Assembly (NCBI GenBank): GCA_947426945.1
Contig: CANEFX010000003.1
Span: 62,001-126,000 of the forward strand
Source: an uncultured Bacillota bacterium
GTDB lineage: Bacteria > Bacillota > Clostridia > Oscillospirales > Oscillospiraceae
Direction: 5' to 3'
DNA length: 64,000 nucleotides
Shown here: piece after piece, positions 17,187 through 25,286 of the stretch
Numbering within the stretch: position 1 is the first letter of the stretch
How the letters are laid out: each line of letters begins with the position of its first letter
The notes under the pieces: model-generated
The model's database searches: none
What the model saw: the letters and a program-made list of their open reading frames with translations, nothing else
Told to the model about the DNA's origin: nothing
Program-made: the position numbers and the translations under genes

Positions 17187-18116
17187 TCAGGGGAACATGG
17201 GGGAGGAGAGGTAACGATCGCCGGAGTCCGGAAGGATAACCGCGATATTTTTTTCAAAAAACTCCTCACGAAGAGCCAGCCGGCCCGCCGCCCACAGGGC
17301 CGCGCCAGAGGAGATACCCACCAGGATGCCCTCCCGACGGACGGCCTCCCGGCCCATGTCATAGGCGTCCTGGTCCCCGACCCGGATCACCTCGTCGTAG
17401 CAGCTCCGGTCCAGGGCAGCGGGAATGAAATTGGCTCCGATGCCCTGGATGCCGTGGGGGCCGGGACGGCCGCCGGACAACAGGGGAGAGGAGTCAGGTT
17501 CCACTGCCGCCACATGGATATGGGGGTTCTGCTCCCTGAGATACCGGGCAGTTCCGGACAGGGTGCCGCCGGTGCCCACGCAGACGACCAGGGCGTCGAT
17601 TTGTCCGCCGGTGTCCCGCCAGATTTCCGGGCCGGTGGTACGATAGTGGGCCTCCGGTCCGGCGGGGTTTTCGAACTGCCGGGGCATAAAGCCGCCAGAA
17701 GTGGAGACAAGCAGCTCCTCCGCCTTTTTCACTGCCCCCTGCATCCCCTTCGCCCCGGGGGTGAGGACTAACTGAGCCCCGTAGGCGGCCAGCATGGTCC
17801 GTCGTTCGGCGGACATGGAGTCTGGCATGGTGAGAATAACCCGGTAGCCACGGGCGGCGGCCACCATGGCCAGGCCGATGCCCGTATTGCCGGAGGTGGG
17901 CTCGATAATGGTACCGCCGGGCTGCAGTATGCCCCGGGCCTCGGCGTCGTCGATAAGGGAGAGGGCCAGCCGGTCCTTGGCGGAGCCGGCGGGGTTAAGG
18001 TACTCCAGCTTGGCGAGCACGTTGCCCTTCCAGCCCATCCGGGCGGCCAGGCGAGAGAGCCGCAGCAGGGGGGTTCCACCCACCAGCTGTTCCACGCTGT
18101 CATATATGGCTGACAT
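17187..18116 (-). CDS. cysK: cysteine synthase A (O-acetylserine sulfhydrylase)
   Basis: Makes cysteine from O-acetylserine and sulfide. The 309-residue fold-type II PLP enzyme has the lysine in NPAGSAKDRLALSL, the TSGNTGIGLA substrate loop, the phosphate-binding GTGGTLSGTAR loop and GISSGAALWAA near the end. The start ATG is preceded by AAAGGA. It lies 66 nt after the SSB-like gene on the same strand, so the two may share a transcript, although no functional link is obvious. Cystathionine beta-synthase-like activity is an alternative that cannot be excluded by sequence alone. Confidence 0.93.
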   Translation of the reverse strand: MSAIYDSVEQLVGGTPLLRLSRLAARMGWKGNVLAKLEYLNPAGSAKDRLALSLIDDAEARGILQPGGTIIEPTSGNTGIGLAMVAAARGYRVILTMPDSMSAERRTMLAAYGAQLVLTPGAKGMQGAVKKAEELLVSTSGGFMPRQFENPAGPEAHYRTTGPEIWRDTGGQIDALVVCVGTGGTLSGTARYLREQNPHIHVAAVEPDSSPLLSGGRPGPHGIQGIGANFIPAALDRSCYDEVIRVGDQDAYDMGREAVRREGILVGISSGAALWAAGRLALREEFFEKNIAVILPDSGDRYLSSPMFP

Positions 18117-18182
18117 GATGATCCGTCCTTTCCGGAAAAACGATGGTACTATGATACTCCGAAAGAGGGGCGGCTGTCAACG

Positions 18183-18788
18183 TCAGTCTATGTACTCCTG
18201 AGTCAGGGACATGACGGATACCTCAAAAGCGGTGCGTTCCTGGAGCAGGCCGTTCACCTCCTTGGTATATATCCGGCTCTGGAGCCGCCCCTCCAGAGAC
18301 AGCCGGTCCCCCACGCCCATGGAGCCGCAGCGGTAGGCCAGACTGCCCCAGGCGATGCAGGGCAGATAGTCCGCCCGGCCGTAGCGCCGGTTGATGGCAA
18401 GGATCATGTCGCAAATGGTTCGGCCCAGGGGGGTGGTGCGGAGGACGGGCGGCTTGCACAGCGTTCCAGCCAGTTCCAGCCGGTTTTCGTCCTCTCCTTC
18501 CTCCTGAGAGAGCTCTTTGGCAAAGACGCTGACCACCAGCCTGCTGCCCACGCCGCTGCGGTTATTGAAGGTGCGTACCTCTCCCCGAACGGTAAGGGGA
18601 CAGCCTTCCTCCAGGGCAAGGCTGCTGAGCTGCTCCCGGGCGGCAACGATATTCAGGCAGTCCTCCGCCCCGGACAGGCGGCGTACCGCAAGGGGAAACA
18701 CGAGATATTCCACTCCGTGGTTGCTGTGAGAAGACGCGGGAGCTGCGACCAGCCGCCCCCGGAGGAATATGGTATTGTTGGTCTGCAT
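18183..18788 (-). CDS. SSB-like protein with two OB-fold-like regions
   Basis: A 201-residue protein. The C-terminal half (RLELAGTLCKPPVLRTTPLGRTICDMILAI and YLPCIAWGSLAYRCGSMGVGDRLSLEGRLQSR) has the pattern of bacterial SSB/PriB OB-folds. The N-terminal half (IFLRGRLVAAP, LTVRGEVRTFNNR) looks like a second, more diverged OB unit. It lacks the acidic C-terminal tail (DDIPF type) that canonical SSB uses to recruit partners, so it is probably a specialised paralogue. The ATG has AGGAGT 9 nt upstream. Upstream bases to about 18870 show no other gene. Confidence 0.78.
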   Translation of the reverse strand: MQTNNTIFLRGRLVAAPASSHSNHGVEYLVFPLAVRRLSGAEDCLNIVAAREQLSSLALEEGCPLTVRGEVRTFNNRSGVGSRLVVSVFAKELSQEEGEDENRLELAGTLCKPPVLRTTPLGRTICDMILAINRRYGRADYLPCIAWGSLAYRCGSMGVGDRLSLEGRLQSRIYTKEVNGLLQERTAFEVSVMSLTQEYID

Positions 18789-18865
18789 GAAAGCAACACT
18801 CCTATCGTCAAAACGGCCAATGGCCTGTTGCTTTCATCCTATGCGGCGCCGGGGACGGGTATGTC

Positions 18866-18897
18866 CGAAAAAACTCCTCCCGTACACCGGGAGGAGT
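18866..18897 (-). terminator. terminator of the two-component / GNAT operon
   Basis: Minus strand ACTCCTCCCG, 5-nt loop, CGGGAGGAGT, then TTTTTTCGG, right after the GNAT stop codon. Confidence 0.88.
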
Positions 18898-18900
18898 CTG

Positions 18901-19467
18901 TTAAAAACTGTTTAATACTGTTTGAACCTTCTCCTGTGGCAGACCCGGAATGGGAATCAACGGTTTGGGTGTGGGATCATAGGAGGCGATAGCCTGTTCA
19001 AACCAGAACAGATCGATCCATCTGCCATTTTTATAGCCCGCCTTTTGCTGGACTCCCATCAGCCGGAAGCCCAGAGCGGCGTGGAGCGCCTCGCTGGCGG
19101 GGTTGGGACTGGCCACCAGACCGTAGACAGTCCGCACGCCCTGGAGCCGCAGCAGCTCGATCAGCACCCGGTACAGCCGGCTGCCCAAACCCTTTCCGGC
19201 GGCATCGGGATGCAGGTAGATGGACAGTTCCGCCCCCCAGCCGTAGGCGGCCCGCGATCCGATGGGGTGGGCGTAGGCATAGCCCAGAATGTCGGAACCG
19301 TCGGCTATGACCAAATAGGGGTATGTCTTTAAAATGGCGGCCACTCGCCCGGTGAATTCCTCCTCACTGGGCAGCACGTATTCAAAGGTGACAGTGGTGG
19401 GGATATACTGTTCGTAGATAGACAGAAGGGCGGGCACATCCGCCGCTGACGCAAAGCGTAGATTCAT
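18901..19467 (-). CDS. GNAT acetyltransferase, phosphinothricin-acetyltransferase-like
   Basis: A 188-residue GNAT enzyme. MNLRFASAADVPALLSIYEQYI, the acetyl-CoA loop region AELSIYLHPDAAGKGLGSRLY (R/QxxGxG type) and GLVASPNPASEALHAALGFR are typical of the Pat/MnaT group, which acetylates free amino acids or analogues such as methionine sulfone. The substrate is unknown. The start codon overlaps the histidine kinase stop by 4 nt, so it is the last gene of the operon with DUF4342, response regulator, flavodoxin-like protein and kinase. Confidence 0.85.
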   Translation of the reverse strand: MNLRFASAADVPALLSIYEQYIPTTVTFEYVLPSEEEFTGRVAAILKTYPYLVIADGSDILGYAYAHPIGSRAAYGWGAELSIYLHPDAAGKGLGSRLYRVLIELLRLQGVRTVYGLVASPNPASEALHAALGFRLMGVQQKAGYKNGRWIDLFWFEQAIASYDPTPKPLIPIPGLPQEKVQTVLNSF

Positions 19468-20918
19468 GACACCTTTTCCTCCTTTTGAAGGGCGGGCAGG
19501 ACGACGGTGATGCGAGTGCCCACATCGGGGCGGGATACCACCTCAAACCAGCCGCCGTGGCGCTCCACGATCCACTTGGCGATAGACAGGCCCAGCCCGG
19601 TGCCGCCGGTTTTCCGGTCCCGGGACTGGTCGGTGCGGTAGAATCGTTCGAAGATGTGGGGAATGCCCTCGGGGGGGATGCCCATACCCTCGTCCTGGAC
19701 GGTGAGGCGGACATAGCCCTGGTTTTCCAGGATACGCAGATAGATCCGCCCCTCGGGGGGGCTGTATTTCAGGCTGTTGTCCATCAAAATGCGCAGCACC
19801 TGCTTCATCAGGCCGGGGTCAGCATATATGCTGACGGGGTCCTCCCCCCAGCGAGGGAGGAAGGTGCGCTCCGGATGAATCATCTCCTCCTCCCGCAATA
19901 CCTCGCCGGCCAGGTCGGTAAGGTCGACAGACTCCATCTTCACCGGCTGAGAGTCGTTGTCTCCACGGGCCAGGAAGAGGAGCTGTTCCACGAGCCGCTC
20001 CATGGAGGCGGCCTCCCCCCGAATGGCGTCGATGGATTCCTGCAGGGCCTCGGGGTCGCTCTTGCCCCAGCGGTCCAGCAGGGAGGCGTAGCCCTGGATG
20101 ACGGCGATTGGGGTGCGCAGCTCATGGCTTGCGTCGGATACAAAGCGCATCTGGGCGCTGTAGGCCTGATTCACCCGGTCCATCATCTCGTTGATGGACT
20201 GGGCCAGGGAGCGCAGCTCCTTCTGGGTGGGGGGCAGATTGATGCGGCTGTCCAGGTGGCTGGCATCGATTTTGTCCAGCTCGCCGGCCAGACTCTCGAT
20301 CTCCCGCTTGGACATGTGGGTCATGGAGTTGAGCCTGGCCGCCGTGGCGGCCAGGTCCTGGATGGGCCGCAGCACCTTGCGGATGGAGCGGCTGCTGCGG
20401 AATAGGTTTGTCAGCAGAGAGAGGCCCTGACAGATCAGAACGACCACACCTGCCCAATATAAGCCGGTGAAAATGCCGGATGTATCCACAGTAATGGCGT
20501 AAGAATGGCCGCTATTGGGCATTTCGACCGTGTAAAACTCACTGAGGTTCCAGGTGCGCAGGCCCTCCCAGGTCTCCGTCCGGCTGGTGGGAAACCAGGA
20601 AGCAGCGGCGGATACCCCCTGGGGCTCTCGATCCAGGAGGGCAATGGTGTAGTCGCCGGCATCCATCCAGGCCAGGGCTTCCTCAGTGGGAACGCCCCGC
20701 TGATTTACCAGCTCCACCACATCGGCGCAGCGGTTCTCCGCGTAGAGAAATATGCCGGCGGCGGCCAGGGCCAGCAGGAGCAGGTCCATCACCAGAAAGA
20801 TGCCCAGCTGCCGCAGGAAGAAGCTGATATTCAGCCGCAGCGCCAGGGAGGAATCCCGGGCGGCGGCGATGGGGTCCCCAAGCGGCGGGGTCTGAAATTT
20901 ATGGTGCTTTCGGGCCAT
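19464..20918 (-). CDS. sensor histidine kinase
   Basis: A 484-residue membrane kinase. There is a TM helix near residues 35-60, an extracytoplasmic domain of ~120 residues, a second TM helix, a HAMP linker, the HisKA phosphoacceptor SDASHELRTPIAVIQGYASLL, and a HATPase_c domain with DNSLKYSPPEGRI, DEGMGIP and GGTGLGLSIAKWI. ATG 20918 is preferred because AGGAGG lies 8 nt upstream, whereas the track's GTG 20927 would leave no spacer. It presumably pairs with the response regulator encoded two genes upstream. The stimulus is unknown; the extracytoplasmic domain is not one I recognise. Confidence 0.9.
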   Translation of the reverse strand: MARKHHKFQTPPLGDPIAAARDSSLALRLNISFFLRQLGIFLVMDLLLLALAAAGIFLYAENRCADVVELVNQRGVPTEEALAWMDAGDYTIALLDREPQGVSAAASWFPTSRTETWEGLRTWNLSEFYTVEMPNSGHSYAITVDTSGIFTGLYWAGVVVLICQGLSLLTNLFRSSRSIRKVLRPIQDLAATAARLNSMTHMSKREIESLAGELDKIDASHLDSRINLPPTQKELRSLAQSINEMMDRVNQAYSAQMRFVSDASHELRTPIAVIQGYASLLDRWGKSDPEALQESIDAIRGEAASMERLVEQLLFLARGDNDSQPVKMESVDLTDLAGEVLREEEMIHPERTFLPRWGEDPVSIYADPGLMKQVLRILMDNSLKYSPPEGRIYLRILENQGYVRLTVQDEGMGIPPEGIPHIFERFYRTDQSRDRKTGGTGLGLSIAKWIVERHGGWFEVVSRPDVGTRITVVLPALQKEEKVS

Positions 20919-20956
20919 GGGGGTCACCTCCTCTCAAGGCCGCTTTGGCGGAGTTT

Positions 20957-21460
20957 TTATGCGTCCCTCATCCAATCCTGAATCTCTTTCAGATTCTCGA
21001 AGGACACATGGCTGCCGCCGTGGATCAGGAAGTCCAGCTGCTTGTCCTCCTCGGGGGTGCGGCGGCCGCCCTTGTCCCGGAGGGACTCCCGCATGGATTT
21101 GGTGGCCATACCCACCATCCGGCGCTTGAGCCAGCCCACCTTTTTTGGGGCCCAGCCGCCCTGGAGATAGAAGATAGGCGCGCCGTTGGTATAGTTGGCT
21201 TTTGCCAGCGACTCCATCACCTGTGGGGAGGCGGGAGACATGCCCACGCCGCATACCCCTTTGACGGCAAATTGTTTCATTGCCTGGTCGATGCCGGTAA
21301 TGTGTCCTGCCATCAGAGGCCCCATGTAAAAAATGAGCTCTCCGGGTCCCACTCTGCCCTGGGCCTCGGAGAGGGGGCAGACCTTCAGTTTTTCCGCCCT
21401 GCCCAGCATCTCGGCGTACTCTTTGGTAAAGCCGGTATTGGAACGGTATACGACGACCAT
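20957..21460 (-). CDS. flavodoxin-domain protein
   Basis: A 167-residue protein related to the flavodoxin_5 / protoporphyrinogen-oxidase HemG-like group. The N-terminus MVVVYRSNTGFTKEYAEMLG is the FMN-phosphate loop (S-N-T-G-F-T), and the following strands read LIFYMGPLMAG and GVCGVGMSP. It should bind FMN and act in one-electron transfer in the cytoplasm. It lies 2 nt after the response regulator stop and 38 nt before the kinase, an unusual insertion between the two partners of a two-component pair, which suggests that the signal could be redox-linked (inference). Confidence 0.8.
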   Translation of the reverse strand: MVVVYRSNTGFTKEYAEMLGRAEKLKVCPLSEAQGRVGPGELIFYMGPLMAGHITGIDQAMKQFAVKGVCGVGMSPASPQVMESLAKANYTNGAPIFYLQGGWAPKKVGWLKRRMVGMATKSMRESLRDKGGRRTPEEDKQLDFLIHGGSHVSFENLKEIQDWMRDA

Positions 21461-21462
21461 AG

Positions 21463-22143
21463 TTATTCCTCCTTAATCACATAACCCACGCCCCGGACGG
21501 TGTGGATCAGCTTCAGGCCGAAAGCGTCGTCCAACTTGCCCCGGAGAAAGCGGATATATACGTCCACCGAGTTGGTCTCACCCACAAAGTCAAAACCCCA
21601 CACCGCGTCCAGAAGAGTTTCCCGGGTGAGAACACGGCCCTTGTTTTCCAGCAGGCAGCGCAGCAGGTCGAACTCCTTTTTGGTCAACTCCACATTCTGA
21701 CCCCGCACGGTGACCTGATGCTTTTCCACATCCAGCACCAGCGGTCCTGCGGAAAGCGGGACGGACGATCCGACTTGGCCGCCCTTGCCGCGCAGGGAGG
21801 CCCGTATGCGGGCCAGCAGCTCCTCAATGGCGAAGGGTTTTGTAATATAGTCGTCGGCCCCCGAGTCCAGCCCGGCCACCTTGTCCACCACGCTGTCCCG
21901 GGCAGTTAACATAATAACTGGAACCTGACTCTCACGCCGCAGGCGGCGCAGCACCTCCATGCCGGACAGCTGGGGCAGCATGATATCCAGCAGCACCAGG
22001 TCGAACCCGCCTCCCAGAGCCAGCTCCAGCCCCCGGCGGCCGTCCAGGGCCTTTTCCACCTCGTAGCCCTCGTATTTCAGCTCCATCTCCACCATCCGAG
22101 CCAGTTTTTCCTCGTCCTCCACCAGAAGGATGCGTTCTGCCAT
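21463..22143 (-). CDS. OmpR-family response regulator
   Basis: A 226-residue DNA-binding regulator. The receiver domain begins ERILLVEDEEKLARMVEME, with the phosphorylation site in FDLVLLDIMLPQLSG, a conserved Thr in IMLTARD and Lys in YITKPF. The C-terminal winged helix has ELTKKEFDLLRCLLENKG and RFLRGKLDDAFG. ATG 22143 is chosen because a GAGGTG site lies about 7 nt upstream; the track's GTG at 22152 is less well placed. It is the likely partner of the kinase gene two positions downstream. Confidence 0.92.
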   Translation of the reverse strand: MAERILLVEDEEKLARMVEMELKYEGYEVEKALDGRRGLELALGGGFDLVLLDIMLPQLSGMEVLRRLRRESQVPVIMLTARDSVVDKVAGLDSGADDYITKPFAIEELLARIRASLRGKGGQVGSSVPLSAGPLVLDVEKHQVTVRGQNVELTKKEFDLLRCLLENKGRVLTRETLLDAVWGFDFVGETNSVDVYIRFLRGKLDDAFGLKLIHTVRGVGYVIKEE

Positions 22144-22188
22144 CTCTCTCACCTCGTGCGGTTATGTGGGGGCGGCCGCAGGCCGCCT

Positions 22189-22794
22189 CTATCTCTTATC
22201 CTGCTCATCGGAGTGCCAGTCGTGCTTCAGCTCGTCCATGACCTTGTGGCCCAGGTCAGCGGCGGTGTCGGCCAGGTCGCCGATCATGCCGTTCAGGTTG
22301 TCCCGGTCCAAGTCAGGGCCGGAGAAGCGGTAACGGAAGCCCAGAAAGAGCAGAAGCACCAGCACCGGTATGGTTACCCAGGGGGCGCAGCACAGCAGCA
22401 GGACCAGAATCAGCACCGGCAGAGCGGTGATGGGCTGGTCATGCCGCCAGATCTCCAGCTCATTGTCTACCAGCCAGCGGCGCAGGGTGTTGAAGAATCG
22501 TCTGGCGCCGCCCCCTCCAGACCGGGGCTGCTTTGGGGACCTGGAGGCCTTCTGCTTTTTTGCCCTGACGGGCAGCTGGACGGGCAGGGGCTCCGCCGGC
22601 GGGGGTGGCGGCGGCGTCTCGCTTCGGGAGGAGAAATAGGCCCCCTCCTCCCGGGGAATGGCCCCTTTTTCCTCCAGATAGATCAGAGCATCCAGCAGGT
22701 TGCCCCCGCTGTACTCCAGAGCTTCCTTGGCCTGGGCGTAGCTGACGCTGGCCTTTTCCTTCAGGCGTTCTACCATTTCCAGTGTAATCTCCAT
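22189..22794 (-). CDS. DUF4342-type protein with UBA-like N-terminus
   Basis: A 201-residue protein. The first ~45 residues (LEMVERLKEKASVSYAQAKEALEYSGGNLLDALIYLE) form a UBA/EF-Ts-like helical domain. A Pro- and Lys-rich linker follows, then a hydrophobic segment (ALPVLILVLLLCCAPWVTIPVLVLLLF) that can span the membrane as a hairpin, and an amphipathic acidic tail. DUF4342 proteins have this layout and no known function. AAGGAG lies 9 nt upstream of the ATG. It heads the operon containing the two-component system, so it may be part of that envelope response. Confidence 0.78.
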   Translation of the reverse strand: MEITLEMVERLKEKASVSYAQAKEALEYSGGNLLDALIYLEEKGAIPREEGAYFSSRSETPPPPPPAEPLPVQLPVRAKKQKASRSPKQPRSGGGGARRFFNTLRRWLVDNELEIWRHDQPITALPVLILVLLLCCAPWVTIPVLVLLLFLGFRYRFSGPDLDRDNLNGMIGDLADTAADLGHKVMDELKHDWHSDEQDKR

Positions 22795-23047
22795 AAAGAC
22801 GGCTCCTTTCTGCGGGCCATGCTGATTTTATGTTGTTATCCTATCACGGCCAGGTTGAAGGACCGTTTAGCTTTCATTAAGATTTCCTTAAAAAGCGGCG
22901 ATCGGGGGTGCGGAGGAGCCGCCGGAAGCGGAGGAAGCACGCCGACAGATCGTTCCTGCGGGTACGCCCGGCATCCGGTTGCACTTGCCCAAATAATTAT
23001 ACTATGCTATAATCAAAAAGGCAACCGGGAGAGAGGAGGGAAAGCTC

Positions 23048-24202
23048 TTGAAAAAACGCCGCATTCTGCCGTTGCTGCTGGCCATGGTTTTGGTTCTGGG
23101 GCTGTTCCCGCCCATGCCGGCCTCGGCGGCTACCTTATACTTTACTGCGGTCAACAACAGCGTGACGCCGCTGACCTCAGATACCATGCCTTTCTGGTCG
23201 GGCGGGACCCTCTATGTGCCTTACAGTATTTTTGACGGAAGCCTGAATGGCATCGGGGTGGGGCTGGGGTTGTATACCAGCTACAATCGTGACAGCCGTA
23301 CCGTCACTCTCTTTAATCTGCGGCAGACATTGATTTTCGATCTGAACAGTGGGACTTGCCGGGACGATGTGACGGGGACTACCTATATTTCCCGGGCCAT
23401 TATGCGGGGCGGGCGTCCCTATCTGGCGCTGGGCACGGTGTGTTCTCATTTCGGCCTGGAATACAGCTACAGCCAGCTGCCAGACATTCCCCAGGGTTTT
23501 CTGGTGCGAATCAAGGGCAGCGGTACCGCGATGAGTGATGCGGATTTCATCGATGCGGCCAGGAATGTGATTAACAACCGCCTGCGGGAGTATACCCAGA
23601 GTCTGAATCCGGCGGAGAGCACCGACCCGGGGCCGAACACGTCCACCCCATCCAGCCCGGGGGGAACTGCCACAGTCGGACAGGACGACACGGCAGCCTA
23701 TTTGGCTTTCCGATGTGAGACGCAGGCCGGGCTGACGGATATTCTGGATACCCTGAGCGGGAATGGGTGCTGGGCCGTATTTTTTCTTACTCCTCAACTC
23801 CTGGAGGAAGGGGATCTGGTGCGCCGTATTCTGGGCGACGGCCACAGCGTGGGCATTCTGGTGGACGGCGGGGAGGCCTTCCTCATGCTGGAGGCGGGGA
23901 GTTTGGCGCTGGAGCGGGCGGCCTGTGCCCGGACGACAATGGTCTATGCCGCCGGCCGTCCGGAGGCGCTGGAGGAGCGTGGCTGGGTCTGCTGGAGGGA
24001 GACCGCCCTGCTCCAGCCGGACGACGCGGTAAATCCCAACTCCTTTGCTTCCGGCGCCGTCAGGCGGCTGGGGAAGGAAAACGAGTCGGTTTACGTTACG
24101 CTGGAGGGCGGTGAGAACACCGCCCGGATGCTGCCCGCCCTGCTGCGGCAGTTAGACAGAGAAAACTACATTGTCTCTGTCCCGATGGAGACGAGAATAT
24201 GA
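23048..24202 (+). CDS. secreted protein: stalk-like N-terminal domain and degenerate deacetylase-like C-terminus
   Basis: A 384-residue exported protein with signal peptide MKKRRILPLLLAMVLVLGLFPPMPASA. Residues ~28-165 resemble the copper amine oxidase N-terminal (stalk) domain of Clostridia (LYVPYSIFDGSLNGIG, SRTVTLFNLRQTLIFDL, SRAIMRGGRPYLALGTV). After a Ser/Pro/Thr linker, residues ~215-384 (AYLAFRCETQAGLTDILDTL, CWAVFFLTPQLL, GHSVGILVDGG) recall the NodB polysaccharide-deacetylase barrel. The metal-binding HxxxH is replaced, so I expect it to be inactive. The start is TTG, about 8 nt after GGAGGG. Confidence 0.72.
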   Translation: MKKRRILPLLLAMVLVLGLFPPMPASAATLYFTAVNNSVTPLTSDTMPFWSGGTLYVPYSIFDGSLNGIGVGLGLYTSYNRDSRTVTLFNLRQTLIFDLNSGTCRDDVTGTTYISRAIMRGGRPYLALGTVCSHFGLEYSYSQLPDIPQGFLVRIKGSGTAMSDADFIDAARNVINNRLREYTQSLNPAESTDPGPNTSTPSSPGGTATVGQDDTAAYLAFRCETQAGLTDILDTLSGNGCWAVFFLTPQLLEEGDLVRRILGDGHSVGILVDGGEAFLMLEAGSLALERAACARTTMVYAAGRPEALEERGWVCWRETALLQPDDAVNPNSFASGAVRRLGKENESVYVTLEGGENTARMLPALLRQLDRENYIVSVPMETRI

Positions 24203-24203
24203 A

Positions 24204-24229
24204 AACCGCCGGCACCGCCGGCGGTTTTT
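24204..24229 (+). terminator. intrinsic terminator
   Basis: AACCGCCGGC, 3-nt loop, GCCGGCGGTT, then TTT, overlapping the end of the secreted-protein gene. Confidence 0.88.
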
Positions 24230-24325
24230 CTGCGTTGCAGGGACGCTTGCGCAGTGCCCAACAATTTGATATACTGGTCAGGACATTATGCCGTTGAATA
24301 CAGCGGAACAGAAATGAGGAAAAGA

Positions 24326-25132
24326 ATGATGTATTCCATTGATTTTCAGAAGAAAAAGGGTTTTATCTGCGACATGGACGGTGTCATCTACCACGGAAGC
24401 CAAATTTTGCCCGGCGTTCCGGAGTTCCTGCAATGGCTCCACGACGAGGGCAAATCCTACCTCTTTTTAACCAATAACAGCGGCTCCACGCCCCGGGAGC
24501 TTCAGCAGAAGCTGGCCCGCATGGGGCTGGATGTGCCGGAGGAGCACTTTTACACCAGCGCCTTGGCGACAGCGGCCTTTTTGAAAAGCCAGACCCCCGG
24601 TTGTTCCGCCTACGTGATCGGTGAGGCCGGGCTGCTCAATGCTTTATATGACGCGGACATCACCATGAACGATGTAGATCCGGACTATGTGGTGGTGGGG
24701 GAAAGCAAGTCCTACTCCCTGGAGACAGTGACCAAGGCGATCAACCTGGTTCTGGGTGGAGCCAGGCTTATCGGGGCTAACTCCGACGTCTCCGCCCCGG
24801 GGGAGAATTCCACCGTACCGGCTTGCGGCGCACTGGTGGCCCCCATTGAAATGGCTACCGGGACCAAGGCCTACTTCTGCGGCAAACCAAACCCACTGAT
24901 GATGCGCACCGGCCTGCGCCTGCTGAAATGCCACTCGGAGGACGCAGTGATGGTGGGGGACCGGATGGACACCGATGTAATCTCCGGTTTGGAGAGCGGT
25001 ATGTCCACTGTGCTGGTCCTCTCAGGCATCTCGACCCTGAAGACTCTGAAAACCTTCTCCTATTGCCCCTCCATGATTTTGAACGGCGTGGGAGATATTG
25101 TCCGGGCGGCCCAGGGAGAATTGGGGGCCTAA
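24326..25132 (+). CDS. HAD-IIA (NagD-like) sugar phosphatase
   Basis: A 268-residue HAD phosphatase of the NagD/AraL type. It has the nucleophile motif FICDMDGVIYHG, motif II LFLTNNSGSTP, the cap-domain lysine region and motif III/IV VGDRMDTDVISGLESGM. The substrate is probably a small phosphorylated metabolite. The track opens at 24254. ATG 24326 (or the adjacent ATG 24329) lies 6-9 nt after GAGG and fits the family N-terminus, so I prefer it. It follows the terminator of the secreted-protein gene; its own promoter is not clear. Confidence 0.88.
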   Translation: MMYSIDFQKKKGFICDMDGVIYHGSQILPGVPEFLQWLHDEGKSYLFLTNNSGSTPRELQQKLARMGLDVPEEHFYTSALATAAFLKSQTPGCSAYVIGEAGLLNALYDADITMNDVDPDYVVVGESKSYSLETVTKAINLVLGGARLIGANSDVSAPGENSTVPACGALVAPIEMATGTKAYFCGKPNPLMMRTGLRLLKCHSEDAVMVGDRMDTDVISGLESGMSTVLVLSGISTLKTLKTFSYCPSMILNGVGDIVRAAQGELGA

Positions 25133-25286
25133 TGTTTCCAGGTTACTCTGATCTTCTGCCGGCCAGGTGCCGGGTATTTCCCGCAGACTTCAAATTTTTA
25201 CATCAGCCCCTTTGTCAGAACCGATGAACGGGTTCCGGCCTCAGCAGAGCCGGGGTCCTGTCCATAGCCGGGCGGAGGGGCTGTGA
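25133..25286. other. gap between converging genes
   Basis: About 150 bases with no gene. A CCGGCCTCAGCAGAGCCGG hairpin is present but has no T-run, so I would not call it a terminator with confidence. Confidence 0.4.
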
